From Prinsepia uniflora (taxonomy: Eukaryota; Streptophyta; Magnoliopsida; Rosales; Rosaceae), in assembly GCA_032719365.1 (NCBI GenBank), contig CM064862.1, forward strand, positions 83,015,628-83,079,627: DNA of 64,000 bases, in the 5' to 3' direction. Both the position numbers and the translations under genes were made by a program. Under the pieces are notes generated by a model. That model ran no database searches. It saw only the letters and a list, made by a program, of their open reading frames with translations, and was not told the DNA's origin. How positions within the stretch are numbered: position 1 is the stretch's first letter; each line of letters begins with the position of its first letter. Below are positions 20,886-31,319 of the stretch, piece after piece.

Positions 20886-23775
20886 TGTAACGACCCGTCC
20901 CAGAAATTAGGGTTAAGGAAGTATTTAAGGTAAGATTAGTGAGCTTAATCGGGGGTTAGTTCGTCCCGATAAGGTCGTTAGCCTAGAATGACGATGTTGC
21001 CCCTACTCCGGGCAAATAGTTGACTTTTAGTTCGGGAGGTCAAATGGACTTTGACTGATGACCAGGACGTAGTTTAGGACGTCACGAATCCATAGGCAGG
21101 TGGCACGCCCGATTCCGACATCCGAGGAGGAAGTTATGATGTTCGGAAGGTTGAGAGCATAATCGTAATTTGGCTAAATTTGGACGAAAAGTTGACTTTT
21201 TGGACGATCGGGTTTTGGGCACGTTGACCTAGGACCGTTAGATAGATCTTGTCGTCCTGAATTCAACGACAGGCGGCACGTATTCATCGAAGTTAGGATG
21301 TGAGAGTTACGGGTCTAGAAAGATAGTGGCACAACGGTAATGTGGCTTAAAAGGAAGGGCATTTTGGTCTTTGTGCTTTGGGCCTGATGCAACAGAGAGG
21401 GACAAGTGGATGGCTGGGATTGAGCCACTTGTGAGAGGAAGTGGGAGGATGGTGACACGTGTAGGGGAACTAGAGGGTTCCAACATTTTGTGCACGGGTC
21501 CAATAATTTGGGGTGTAACCGTGTGTGCTGTGTGTGTTCGAAGAACAAAAACAGAGGGGGAGATTGAGAGAAAATTGAGAGGTGATCGTGGGTGTTGGCG
21601 TGTTCTGGTGAGTGAGGAGTGACTCAGAGAGTGAGAGGGAGACAGTGAGGAGGTTTGGAAGAGCAGTGGTTGTGTGTGGGTGAGAGGTGAGCCACGGGAA
21701 AACCAGGGGGAAACAGAGAACAGAGAGATCGTGGTGGTGGTGGTTGTTCCGTGTGTTGGCCTAATTCAAGCTGAGAGGAGACTCAGAAGGCTGCAGGGGA
21801 CTCAGTGGACACCGTGGTGCACGGCGGTTCGAACGGCAGAGGACGAATCGAAGGTAAGCCTTAAATCCTCTGTTTTTCTGTTTTGTTTAGTTTGAAAGTC
21901 GTGGCTTTTGGGCGTGAGTTGACGGTTTTGGTAAGTGGTGTGAGACTCATGAAGGTCCTAGGGATCGTCTAAGGTAGCTACCGTAACGGGGGGTGACATG
22001 GTTGGCCGGGAGGAAGAACAGGGGACTAGTTCGAGTTTTTGTTCGAGCTTTAGTCGAGGACTTAGAGGCTGTGTCGAGATGTGTGAGTGAGGGGACTGGA
22101 TTGTTGAGGATTGGACGATGAAGATGGTGAAGAGAGGGAGGAAAATGGTGCAGGTACGGTGGAGAACCGGCCACGCCGGTTCGAGTTGCAGTGACTGTTT
22201 CGAACCGGGTCGACCAGAGGTTGCTGGTGACACTATAGCAGGCGCGTGAGGGCCACGCGCAGCCACTTTAGGCGGCGCGTGGGGGCGCGTGCGGCGGCGG
22301 TTGGAAAAATGGTCAACATGGTTTTTGGTCTAGGTGTTGTGACGAGTCCATTGGTATTGGTTTTGGGTTGTTCGGACGTCGTTTGAAGTTAGTTCCGCGA
22401 GGTCAAAGGTTTAGGGTTCCGGTTCGTTACGGTTAGGACCCGGGGATTTTTGGGGAAAATTAGGTGGACCTTGGTAGATGTGTTAGTAACGTACTTCGGT
22501 GGTTGTTGACAGGATCGGGACTTCCCGAGGAAGCTGAGGAACGTACGAGACGTACGGGACGCGATTGAGGGCTTGGTACTGTGAGTGGACCCCTTCTCTA
22601 AACTCGAGCATGCATAACTGTTTTTCTATAATTGTTTTATGGTTTTAATCATGATTCTATGTTTATCGAATATGCTTTTTTGATTTTACATAATTGCACG
22701 TTTTTCGAGAAAGTACGATTTTCAGCACGTTTTATGAGAAAAATGTGATTTCTGAATATGATGCTATGGATTTGGGATTTCATGGATAAGTGGTTTAAAT
22801 GTTCATAAAGGGATTTTGAAACATGATTTGGTGATTAAAGGGTTTTCGGTTTTAGAATCGGATTTTGGGAATCGGAATTTGGTTTTAAGGTTGAAAAGTG
22901 AAGTTCCGGATTTGGGTTCGGAATGACGGTTCTGGATGCCGGAATGGCTTCGGACCAGTGATTTCGGATTCGGGTTTGGATATGGATTTCGAAATGGTTT
23001 TCAATTGGTTTTGATTGGATTTGTTGGATCTGGCTATTGGGTTTAAAGACCCGGATATTGATTTGACGGGGGACGGGCCCGGATTGGGTTTAAAGACCCG
23101 GATTGAGTTTAAAGACTCGGGAGTTTAAAGACTCAGATATATTGATATTTCCCCCGTAGGCCTATTGAGTTTAAAGACTCGGGAGTTTAAAGACTCGGAT
23201 AGATCCATCAGGTTTGATCGGATGGTTATGGCTTGGTACTTATGTTTTCTGATACAGATTTTATGATGTTGTGACATGATTGCTATAACTGTTTTTATAA
23301 TGATTCTGCAAATGTTTTTATGATGAGGTTTATGTGATTTATAACTGTTTTGGTAACTGGGTTATGCATGTGATTTCAAAATGGAGGGCTAAACCCGGTT
23401 TTCTTATAAAATGGTTTTGGAAACTTTTATTTTATTCTGGTCCACGCACACCTTCTGTTTTAAATTGCCCTCCAGGTCGTGGAGTTAGCGCGGGGTTTCG
23501 ACGTCGAGGCAGCGTCTGAGGCATAGAAGTCGGGAGAGCGACCCCGAAGTGTTTTTAAATTTTTCGTGTGCTTGTACTGGTTATCGGTTTTCTTTCTTTT
23601 GTACTTAGTACTATGCTCTGTAAACCTTTAACTTCAGATTGTTTTGTATAGTTTCTCCTGCGTCTGACTGTGTACTTTGGTGGCTAGAGTGAGTTTACGT
23701 TGTTGCGTGTCGGGGTGTCAGACGGGAGCAGGATTTACCTAGGTTTGCGGGGTGAAACCGGGGTGGGTCCTGACA
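20886..23775 (+). mobile_element. Solo LTR inside element D
   Basis: 2890 bp, TGTAACGACCCGTCCC to GGGTCCTGACA, flanked by the perfect target duplication TGCTA (20881-20885 and 23776-23780). No internal region is attached, so it is a product of LTR-LTR recombination after insertion. It contains a block of TTTAAAGACTCGG repeats at about 23040-23205. Open frames here, such as 21371-21622 and 23334-23519, are not genes. Confidence 0.9.
23040..23205. repeat. GAGTTTAAAGACTC repeat block in the solo LTR
   Basis: Seven or so copies of (G/GA)GTTTAAAGA(C/T)(T/C)CGG, some spaced 14-20 bp. GAGTTTAAAGACTC is a near-perfect palindrome. The same block recurs in the LTRs at 48310-48490, 48650-48840, 58258-58410 and 62440-62640. 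Confidence 0.8.
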
Positions 23776-24777
23776 TGCTAGCTTACGGAATAATGATTTC
23801 GGATTCGAATTTGGACATGGTTATGGATATGAATTCTGGGTTTGGATTCGGGATTTCTTACGAAATTGCGGATTCGGATTTGGAAATTGATAATGGGTCG
23901 GAGTTTTGATCTGTCTGGTACGGGATTGGACAGATGGACTCCATTATTAAAACGTGATTGTCTATGACCTAGGTGGTTGTAGTCTGGTTGATGGATAGAT
24001 GTATGTACCTTGTGCGTTGTTCGAGGTACGATACGGGACAGGCTGTAGTGTTTAGTGACAGTATATAGGATATACCAGTAGTAGGTTGGTGAACGTGTTG
24101 GTAGACGGATTGGTTCCGATACCATTGGATTAGTTGAGGCCGTGGACTGGACATTAGATACTGTGCATTGGGTCATAGTAATTCTGATGGGTCTGGTTAC
24201 ACACAGGTCGAGTGTTTTGTTGGTATACGTGTACTCAGGATGAGTGAGTTGGTGGTTAGTGTAACCACGAGTGAGTATAGTGACAGTTTTTGGACTGTCA
24301 AGTGGTGACAGTTTGTCGGAGGTGTCAACGAGAATTGGTTAGTGAGGTCTGATGACTCCCGGTGGGAGTAGACATCAAGATAGTTTGGTGATTGAGGAAG
24401 GAATCGTCTAGTTGTTTGTGTCAACGAAAGGGTAGATTTGACAAGTGGTTAGCTCATAGGGTACTCGGGTTGTCCTGATACTGACAAGTGGCGTCAGTTC
24501 GGAACGTGTAATTACTGTCACTCGATGTGGTCGAGTGTAGTCGATGCGACGTGAGTGTTAGTGGAACGCTTGGGTACGAGTAAGTATTGTTTCGGTTAGT
24601 GGGTGTACGAGTGTACACGAGTTTCGAGGTCGATTCTACTTTCCACGAAGTGGATGTGGAGTCAGGATAGTTGGAGTTTCGAGAACGGAACTAAATTAAA
24701 GAGGGAAGAACGGTTGGAATTAGGTCGGTTGGAATTTCGAGGACGAAATTAATTAAGGAGGGAAGGTTGTAACAACC
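23776..24777 (+). other. Internal region of element D, second part
   Basis: Non-coding. The first ~130 bp (to about 23905) continue the LTR-C-like fragment interrupted by the solo LTR. The end, TTTCGAGGACGAAATTAATTAAG then GGAGGGAAGGT, is the standard tail and purine tract of these elements. A repeated GGAATTTCGAGGACGAAATT-like phrase occurs at about 24675 and 24730. Confidence 0.6.
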
Positions 24778-27616
24778 CGTCCCGAATTCCTAGATTAGAT
24801 TAGTGACTAATCACGATTAGTGAGGTTAATCGGTGATTAGTTAGGCTAAATCGGACGAACGATGCAAAATGACCGTTTTTCCCCTGATGGTGACAAAACG
24901 TTGACTTTTCACTCGGGTGGTCAAATGGACTTTGACCGATGACCGTGACGTAGTTCGTGACGTCAAGAGTTCATAGACAGGTGGCACGTTCAATTCCGAC
25001 GTTCGAGGATGAGGTTATGACATTCAGAAGTTTAGGGGCAATTTGGTAATTTTGGTTAAAAGGGGTTAACTGTTGACTTTTTGACCGGGATGTCCGATGG
25101 CCGAGGGCTGAGGACCGTTACCTAGATCGGGACAATACAAAACCATAGACAGGCGACATGCTGAAATTGGACTTCGAACGGGGAAGTTATAGGTCACGGA
25201 AATTCGATTTCACTATGAACATACTTCGAGACGGTGATGATTTGGAAAAATCTGATTGGGCTAGATACTTAGGTGGGTCCCACGGATGAGTGACAAGTGT
25301 CACTCATCCCATTGGCCAATTTCCCTAAAAGTGGATCTACTTAATAAAATATTATTATATAATTATTCCATCTATCATCAAATCCTAACCATCCATTACC
25401 AATTAATCCTCCAATCCTCACCATCAATCCTCTCTTCTCTCATCAGCCATCATCTCTTCTTTTTCATCCTCACAACTCGAACCCATAAACACCATTTCCC
25501 CTATATTCTTCATTTTCTTCAAAAAATCGAAACACACACACACCATCACCATTCATTGCTTGTGTGAACTGAGAGTGACCGTGTGAGGAGTGTGAGGGGC
25601 TGAGGACCGAGAGGCTGGACGGTGGCCCACGGTGGAGGCCACGGCGGAGTGAACCCGTGAGGTAAGAAAATATTTGAAATTCGAATTTGAGTTTGAATGG
25701 GTTTTACTCGATTCCATTAATTGGGTAAGGTTTTTAGGGATCCCAGGAGATGATTGGGATTGGTTTCGAGGCGTTGGACGGCCTAGAACAGCCGTGAACG
25801 ACGGGGGAAAATCCGGCCGCCATGGTCGAGGTTCAATGTACGGGTTTTGAGGGTTTTTATCCGATTTTAATAGCTAAAAAGATTAGAAATGGGATTAGGA
25901 AGGTATTAGAATGAAAATGAGGCAAAATAGATCAAAAAGATGGAGGTTTGAGGGTTGAACCGGTCGAGCCGGTCCGGTTCGAACCAGCGAACCCGGTCGG
26001 CGGGAGGTAGCTGGTGACACTGTTCATCGCGCGTGATCTCATGCACAGGTGACTTCCTAGGGCGCGTGGGGGCGCGTGAGACACTATTTGGGAATGTTGT
26101 CAACATGTGAAACACTTTATTCGATGTAACGAACATTTTGGGACTGGTTTCGTGTCGATCGGACACCGTCTTGATAATGTTCGGGGCATCGGAAGGTTTC
26201 GGAACGGGATTAAAATAGTTAAAAATACGGGAAAATTATGGGGCTTTGGTAGGAGGTTAATTAAGTAGTTAGTAACCTTCTATTACGATTTGGACAGGTT
26301 CGGGAGTCCCGGTGATAGCGATTGGCTCGGGAGAGCCTATTACACGTAAATCGAGGCAGCAGCTCGGACGGTCTGTGAGTGGACTTGGTTTTCTAAATTG
26401 GTGCATGCATAAATATTTATTGTATGTTTTAAATAGTTGTTTGTGATGCCATGAGTGCATTTTGATGTGTGGTTACGTATAGGCACGTATTTCGAGGTTT
26501 CGGCCTTATACGGTGCCTATACGGGTCGGTATTTCTTTGTCGGTCTAAATGAAATGGTTTTGGATTTCCAAAAGGATAAACTCGGGCACGAGACCCAGTT
26601 GTTTTACACTGATGATTTCGGGTCAGGGACCCTAGATGGATTTCCAAGTTCATGACGGTTTATGGGAACCAGCATGAACTCTGGAAAGGTCATTGTGGTT
26701 CATGACGGTTTATGGGAACCGGCATGAACCTTTGTCAGGTCATTCTGGTTCATGACGGTTTATGGGAACCAGCATGAACCCTGGTTAATGGATGTTATGG
26801 ATCATGACGGTTCAGGGGAACCGGGCATGAATGTTTATGTTATGTATATATATATGTTCATATACCTTCCTTTACTTGTTCTATCTCCTCCGGGGAGGAT
26901 CGTTGGCCTGGGTGGACCCCGGAGTAGTCACGGAGCACCGACGGAGTGGAGTCACCCCCCAGTTGGGTTCCTTACTCTCAGGAAGGTTGGTTACTATAAC
27001 CTCGGGTAGGGTCAGTAGTCTGCGAACATTAATCTTGACTTTGAGAATACTCGGATTGAGACCTGGGTAGCACGCGCGTAGCTTTGGAAACCGTGACATG
27101 ATTGGTTGTGTGAATTATATGTATATATGATGTATGCTATATGATATGATATATGATGTGTGTTTACACAGGTTTTGGGCAGTGGCCCATATGGTTGGTT
27201 TCTTATGATTTGGGCCGAGTCCCTTATGGATTTGGGCAGTGGCCCGTATGGTCATTTTCATTATGGTTCTTTCAATCTTGGTTTTGGGCTTAGTTCCCAC
27301 CTATGATTTTTCTGGATAAATGGTTTTCGAATGCATGCATGCTTTTTAGTGAAGGGTACAAATGTCTTCGAAAAACTGTTTTTATAAACTTTTGTTTTGT
27401 CCACTCACAGCTTTTAATGTTTTGACTGCCCTTCAGGTTGACATCGGATGTGGACTGTAGCAGAGACCGAGATATCACATACCTTCTCCGGATCCTGGCG
27501 TACTCTGATAGCCTGAGAGGGCAAAGGTCAAAAATATCCCTTGTCTGAGACTTCGTGTCAAACGGGAGCAGGGTCATCCCGCACTAATCCCGGGGGGATT
27601 GGGATGGGTCCTGTCA
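24778..27616 (+). repeat. 3' LTR of element D
   Basis: 2839 bp, TGTAACAACCCGTCCC to GGGTCCTGTCA, followed by the target duplication TCCAA. It matches the 5' LTR nearly throughout, with scattered substitutions and small indels, and includes the hairpin array at 26646-26835. Confidence 0.88.
26646..26835. repeat. 50-bp hairpin array, second LTR copy of D
   Basis: Same array as at 18001-18190: four units with GGTTCATG..CATGAACC arms. The two LTR copies have kept the same number of units. Confidence 0.8.
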
Positions 27617-27621
27617 TCCAA

Positions 27622-28730
27622 CACCAATTTTGTGTGAGAAACAATGGAAATAAACCAAATCATGATGCATCTGCCCCAACAGCTATATATAATTAAGTTG
27701 GGTGTTTCTCTCGTGGCGCAACAAATTAAGCATCTCGAGTTTATAACACTCAAACTGCTTGATTCATTGCCTTTAGTTATATAAATTTGGTCCATTTTTC
27801 GCTCATAAGTGGTTTGATTGTGCTAAAACTACCCTGCATAAAATCAGATTTGACGTAGCAATAATGATTACAAATGTGAAAGAAGAAAAAACTAAAAACC
27901 CATAAGAAATAACGAACAGAGCCGGATTAATTAGATAATTTAAACATAATTTCAATATATAGCCACATATATAATATTGGCCTGCCCTCTGAGAAGGGTT
28001 GGATCTAATTAATAAATCAATTTACCAATGTATCTGTTATGACCAATATAAGCCTATTAATTCATCAGACAAAACATCATTCAAGCTTACCTCAGCCATC
28101 AAGGAGAGTACGACGGAGAGAGAGAGCAATAGCGTGATGGAGAGAGAGAGAGAGCGTCAGCAACGATCAATGAGAGAGAGAGAGAGAGAAAGTGATGGGC
28201 AAGGAGCGATGGGTGGCGGTGGAGAGATGAGAGAGGAACGAGAGAGAGAGCAGCGGCGTGACGGAGAGATGGCAACGTCTAGGTTTTTAGTTTTTCTTTC
28301 CTTCTCTTTTGTGTGCAGGTGGCTGTGCAGAAGAGAAAGTGATGAACGGATGAAGTTAACTAGGTTTTTACTTAGTTTAATTATTTTTATTTTTACAATT
28401 TTTTAATATTTTTATTGTTATATTTAATTTAATTATTTAATTAATTACTAAATTAAAATCGGTTCGATTCCTATTCGGTACGGTATTCTCTAACACTAGA
28501 ACTGGTCCCATATTGGGTCCAATCGGTATAATTTTGATATGATTTCAGTATCGATCATTTATTCGATTTTACTATTTATTTTTTTTCGATTTGATTTGAT
28601 ATATAAGAGGACAATTTCGATTTTTCGAGGGAATATGCCCGGTCTACTTTAAGCCAAAGCTGGCGCCACAGCCTCTGTTGTCATCTCAGTTCTCATTTCG
28701 TCTGTCTGCCGACCGGCCCAACCCACAAAG
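27622..28730 (+). other. Upstream region of the PPR gene, with GA-rich tract
   Basis: No gene is recognised. A GA/GAGA-rich stretch at about 28110-28270 includes runs such as GAGAGAGAGAGAGAGA; GA-rich tracts are frequent in plant core promoters and leaders, but one this far upstream may be a simple repeat. The open frame 27999-28406 is made by this repeat. From about 28450 to 28640 the text (GGTACGGTATTCTC, CAATCGGTATAATTTTGATA) looks like an end of a small inverted-repeat transposon, related to 3583-3780. Element D ends 1.1 kb before the ATG. Confidence 0.45.
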
Positions 28731-31319
28731 ATGAAGGCTCCGCTTATTTCCTCACCACTCCCTTCATTGCGTCGCCTGTCTTTCTTAAACCCTAAATTCC
28801 TTTCTTCGCAACCACAATTTCTTAAGCCTGATTCTGAATCACCGTTGTTCGGGAATCCCAATCCAAGCACCAATTTTCCCGAGAAAATTACTTTAAAATC
28901 TGATTTTCCCGTGAAAGCCATCTCAGATATCGACTTTCACGAAACCCCACTTGCCTCGGATCCCAAAGAAGGCGGTTTAACACAAACCACGGTGATAAGC
29001 ACTCTCCTACGTCACAAGGGCACACCAGATTCGGCACTAAAGCACTTCAAATGGGCTGAAATGAATCGAGGATTTGTTAAAGGTGTCGATGTCGTTTGTG
29101 TGTTGCTTCACATTTTGACAGGCTATGCAGAGACTGAAAGGCAAGCTAAATTGTTGCTCAAACAGTACGTTTCTGGTGATTCAGGCCCTGCTCCACGAGA
29201 CTTTGTCGATCGCTTGGTAGACTGCGCCAAAAGGTTTGATTTTGATTTAGAAACTCGGGTTTTTAGCTATTTATTGAACAGCTATGTTAGAGCCAATCGA
29301 ATCAGAGATGCAATTGATTGTTTTGCTAGAATGATAGAGCTTGACATATATCCTTGGGTAACTCATATGAATATTCTTTTAGCAGAGTTGGTTAGGAGAA
29401 GTATGATTGGAGATGCACGAGAATTGGTTGATAAAATGGTTTTGAGAGGAGTAGGAGGTGATTGTGTCACTCTACGTGTGATGATGGGTGCTTGTCTGAA
29501 GCAAGGGAAGCCGGACAAGGCGGATGTTTACTTTAGAGATGCAAGGGCAAGAGGGATAGAACTTGATGCAGCATCCTATAGTGTTGCTATTCAGGCTTTT
29601 TGTAAGAAACCCAATTTGTGTTGGGCTTTGGAGTTGTTGAAGGAAATGAGAGAAATGGGGTGGGTTCCTTCAGTGAGCACGTTTACTAGTGTCATTGGAG
29701 CTTGTGTGAAACAAGGGAATATGGTTGAAGCTTTAAGGATTAAGGATGAAATGGTAAGCTGTGGGCACTCAATTGATTTGGTTGTTGCAACAAGCTTGAT
29801 GAAGGGCTATTGTGTGCAAGGGAATTTGCAGAACGGTTTGGATTTGTTCAATATGATTATAGAGGACGGACTTGCTCCGAACAGGGTTACATATGCAATT
29901 CTTATAGAATGCTGCTGTAAGCGTGGGAACATGGAAAAGGCTTGTGAGCTTTACTCCCAAATGAAAGGCATGGATATTTTGCCTGATGTCTTCATTGTAA
30001 ATTATTTGGTACGCGGATTGATGAAATTTCGGTCATTGGAAGATGCATATAAGTTGTTTGATGAGGCAGTTGAGTGTGGTGTTGCTAATGTTTTCTTGTA
30101 TAATAATATCTTATCATGCCTTTGCGGGGACGGTAAAGTAAATGAAGCTTGTAGCTTCTGGGAGAAGATGATGTGTAATGGTGTAGTACCTAATGTCATA
30201 TCCTACAACAACATGATACATGGCTGTTGTAGAATAGGTGATATCGAGCGTGCACAGAGTCTATTTTTGGAGATGATTGGAAGGAGTTTCAAACCTAATG
30301 TTTTCACTTATTCTGTCTTGATAGATGGCTATTTCAGTAAAGGTGATATAGAGCATGCTTTTAATGTCTTTGATGATATGGTGGCTGCAAAGGTAGCCCC
30401 AACAGGCTTCACAGTTAACATAGTCATTGATGGCTTGTGCAAAGCTGGTCGTACTTCTGAGGCAATTGATATGCTAAAGAAATTTGTTGCTGGAGGTTTT
30501 GCTCCTGGATGTATGAGTTACAATATTATTATAGATGGGTTTATCAAGGAGGGTGCCATGGATTCTGCCCAGGCTGTATATAGAAAAATGCATGTAGATG
30601 GGATCTCTCCAAATGTTGTCACTTACACCAGCTATATTAATGGATATTGCAAAAGCAATCAAATTCATCTTGCTTTAAAAATGTGGAGTGAGATGAAAAA
30701 AAAGGGAATTGAATTGGATCGTACTGCATATTGTGCTCTCATTGATGGATTTTGCAAAAGGCGAGACATGAGAACTGCCACTAAAATATTCTCTGAACTC
30801 CTTCAAACTGGTTTATCTCCAAATGCAGCTGTTTACAGTAGCATTATTTGTGGCTTCCGGAATTTAAATAACATGGATGTGGCTCTTGACTTGCACAAGA
30901 AAATGATAAGTGAAGGTATTCCTTGTGATTTAAAAGCATACACTACACTAATAGATGGATTGCTAAAAGCTGGCAAGTTACAATTTGCTACAGATCTCTA
31001 TTCAGAGATGCTTCTGAAGGGAATTGTCCCTGATGTCAAAGCATACACAGTTCTAGTGAATGGTCTTTGTAACAAAGGACAGTTAGAGAATGCGCGTAAG
31101 ATCTTGGAAGACATGAATAGGAAGAATATGACTCCTAATGTTCATATTTATAGTACTTTGATTTCTGGGAACTTCAAGGTGGGGAATTTGCAAGAGGCTT
31201 TTAGGTTGCATGATGAGATGCTTGACAAAGGCCTTGTACCTGATGACGTTACTTATGATATTCTTGTTAATGGAAAGTTTAAAGGAACAAATGCTCTTGT
31301 TGGAACTTCATGTGCCTAG
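28731..31319 (+). CDS. Pentatricopeptide-repeat protein, At3g54980-like, probably mitochondrial
   Basis: A single uninterrupted 862-codon ORF starting at ATG 28731. The first ~40 residues are rich in Ser, Leu, Pro and basic residues with almost no acid, as in an organelle-targeting peptide. From about residue 190 to the end, 35-residue PPR units repeat in tandem, of the P class: VTYAILIECCCKRGNMEKA, FTYSVLIDGYFSKGDIEHA, AYTTLIDGLLKAGKLQFATD. No E, DYW or SMR domain is seen. PPR proteins bind organellar RNA in a sequence-specific way, one base per repeat, and act in processing, stability or translation. From memory the order and wording resemble Arabidopsis At3g54980 (about 850 residues, predicted mitochondrial). 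The lack of introns is normal for the family. The specific RNA target cannot be told from the sequence. Confidence 0.93.
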   Translation: MKAPLISSPLPSLRRLSFLNPKFLSSQPQFLKPDSESPLFGNPNPSTNFPEKITLKSDFPVKAISDIDFHETPLASDPKEGGLTQTTVISTLLRHKGTPDSALKHFKWAEMNRGFVKGVDVVCVLLHILTGYAETERQAKLLLKQYVSGDSGPAPRDFVDRLVDCAKRFDFDLETRVFSYLLNSYVRANRIRDAIDCFARMIELDIYPWVTHMNILLAELVRRSMIGDARELVDKMVLRGVGGDCVTLRVMMGACLKQGKPDKADVYFRDARARGIELDAASYSVAIQAFCKKPNLCWALELLKEMREMGWVPSVSTFTSVIGACVKQGNMVEALRIKDEMVSCGHSIDLVVATSLMKGYCVQGNLQNGLDLFNMIIEDGLAPNRVTYAILIECCCKRGNMEKACELYSQMKGMDILPDVFIVNYLVRGLMKFRSLEDAYKLFDEAVECGVANVFLYNNILSCLCGDGKVNEACSFWEKMMCNGVVPNVISYNNMIHGCCRIGDIERAQSLFLEMIGRSFKPNVFTYSVLIDGYFSKGDIEHAFNVFDDMVAAKVAPTGFTVNIVIDGLCKAGRTSEAIDMLKKFVAGGFAPGCMSYNIIIDGFIKEGAMDSAQAVYRKMHVDGISPNVVTYTSYINGYCKSNQIHLALKMWSEMKKKGIELDRTAYCALIDGFCKRRDMRTATKIFSELLQTGLSPNAAVYSSIICGFRNLNNMDVALDLHKKMISEGIPCDLKAYTTLIDGLLKAGKLQFATDLYSEMLLKGIVPDVKAYTVLVNGLCNKGQLENARKILEDMNRKNMTPNVHIYSTLISGNFKVGNLQEAFRLHDEMLDKGLVPDDVTYDILVNGKFKGTNALVGTSCA

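Larger units (their letters stand above)
16116..27616 (+). mobile_element. Element D: large non-autonomous LTR retrotransposon
   Basis: The LTRs at 16116-18974 and 24778-27616 (2859 and 2839 bp, closely similar) are flanked by the perfect target duplication TCCAA (16111-16115 and 27617-27621). A primer-binding site for initiator tRNA-Met, TGGTATCAGAGC, lies at 18978-18989. A purine tract, AAGGAGGGAAGGT, precedes the second LTR. The interior (18975-20885 plus 23776-24777) has no recognisable gag or pol, so this is a LARD-like non-autonomous element. It is interrupted by a solo LTR. Its LTR termini match those of the Tekay chromoviruses A and B, the likely helpers. The internal sequence is related to that of element E (36962-40293). 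Confidence 0.88.

Noticed and set aside
21958..22266. Minus-strand open frames in the solo LTR
   Set aside because: They lie within a defined LTR, show no domain, and related LTRs do not keep them open.
27918..27991. Possible small hAT-like element with CAGAG ends
   Set aside because: The inverted termini are weak and no 8-bp target duplication flanks them.
27999..28406. 135-codon frame rich in Arg-Glu-Arg
   Set aside because: It is produced by the GA-rich simple repeat upstream of the PPR gene, with no conserved domain.
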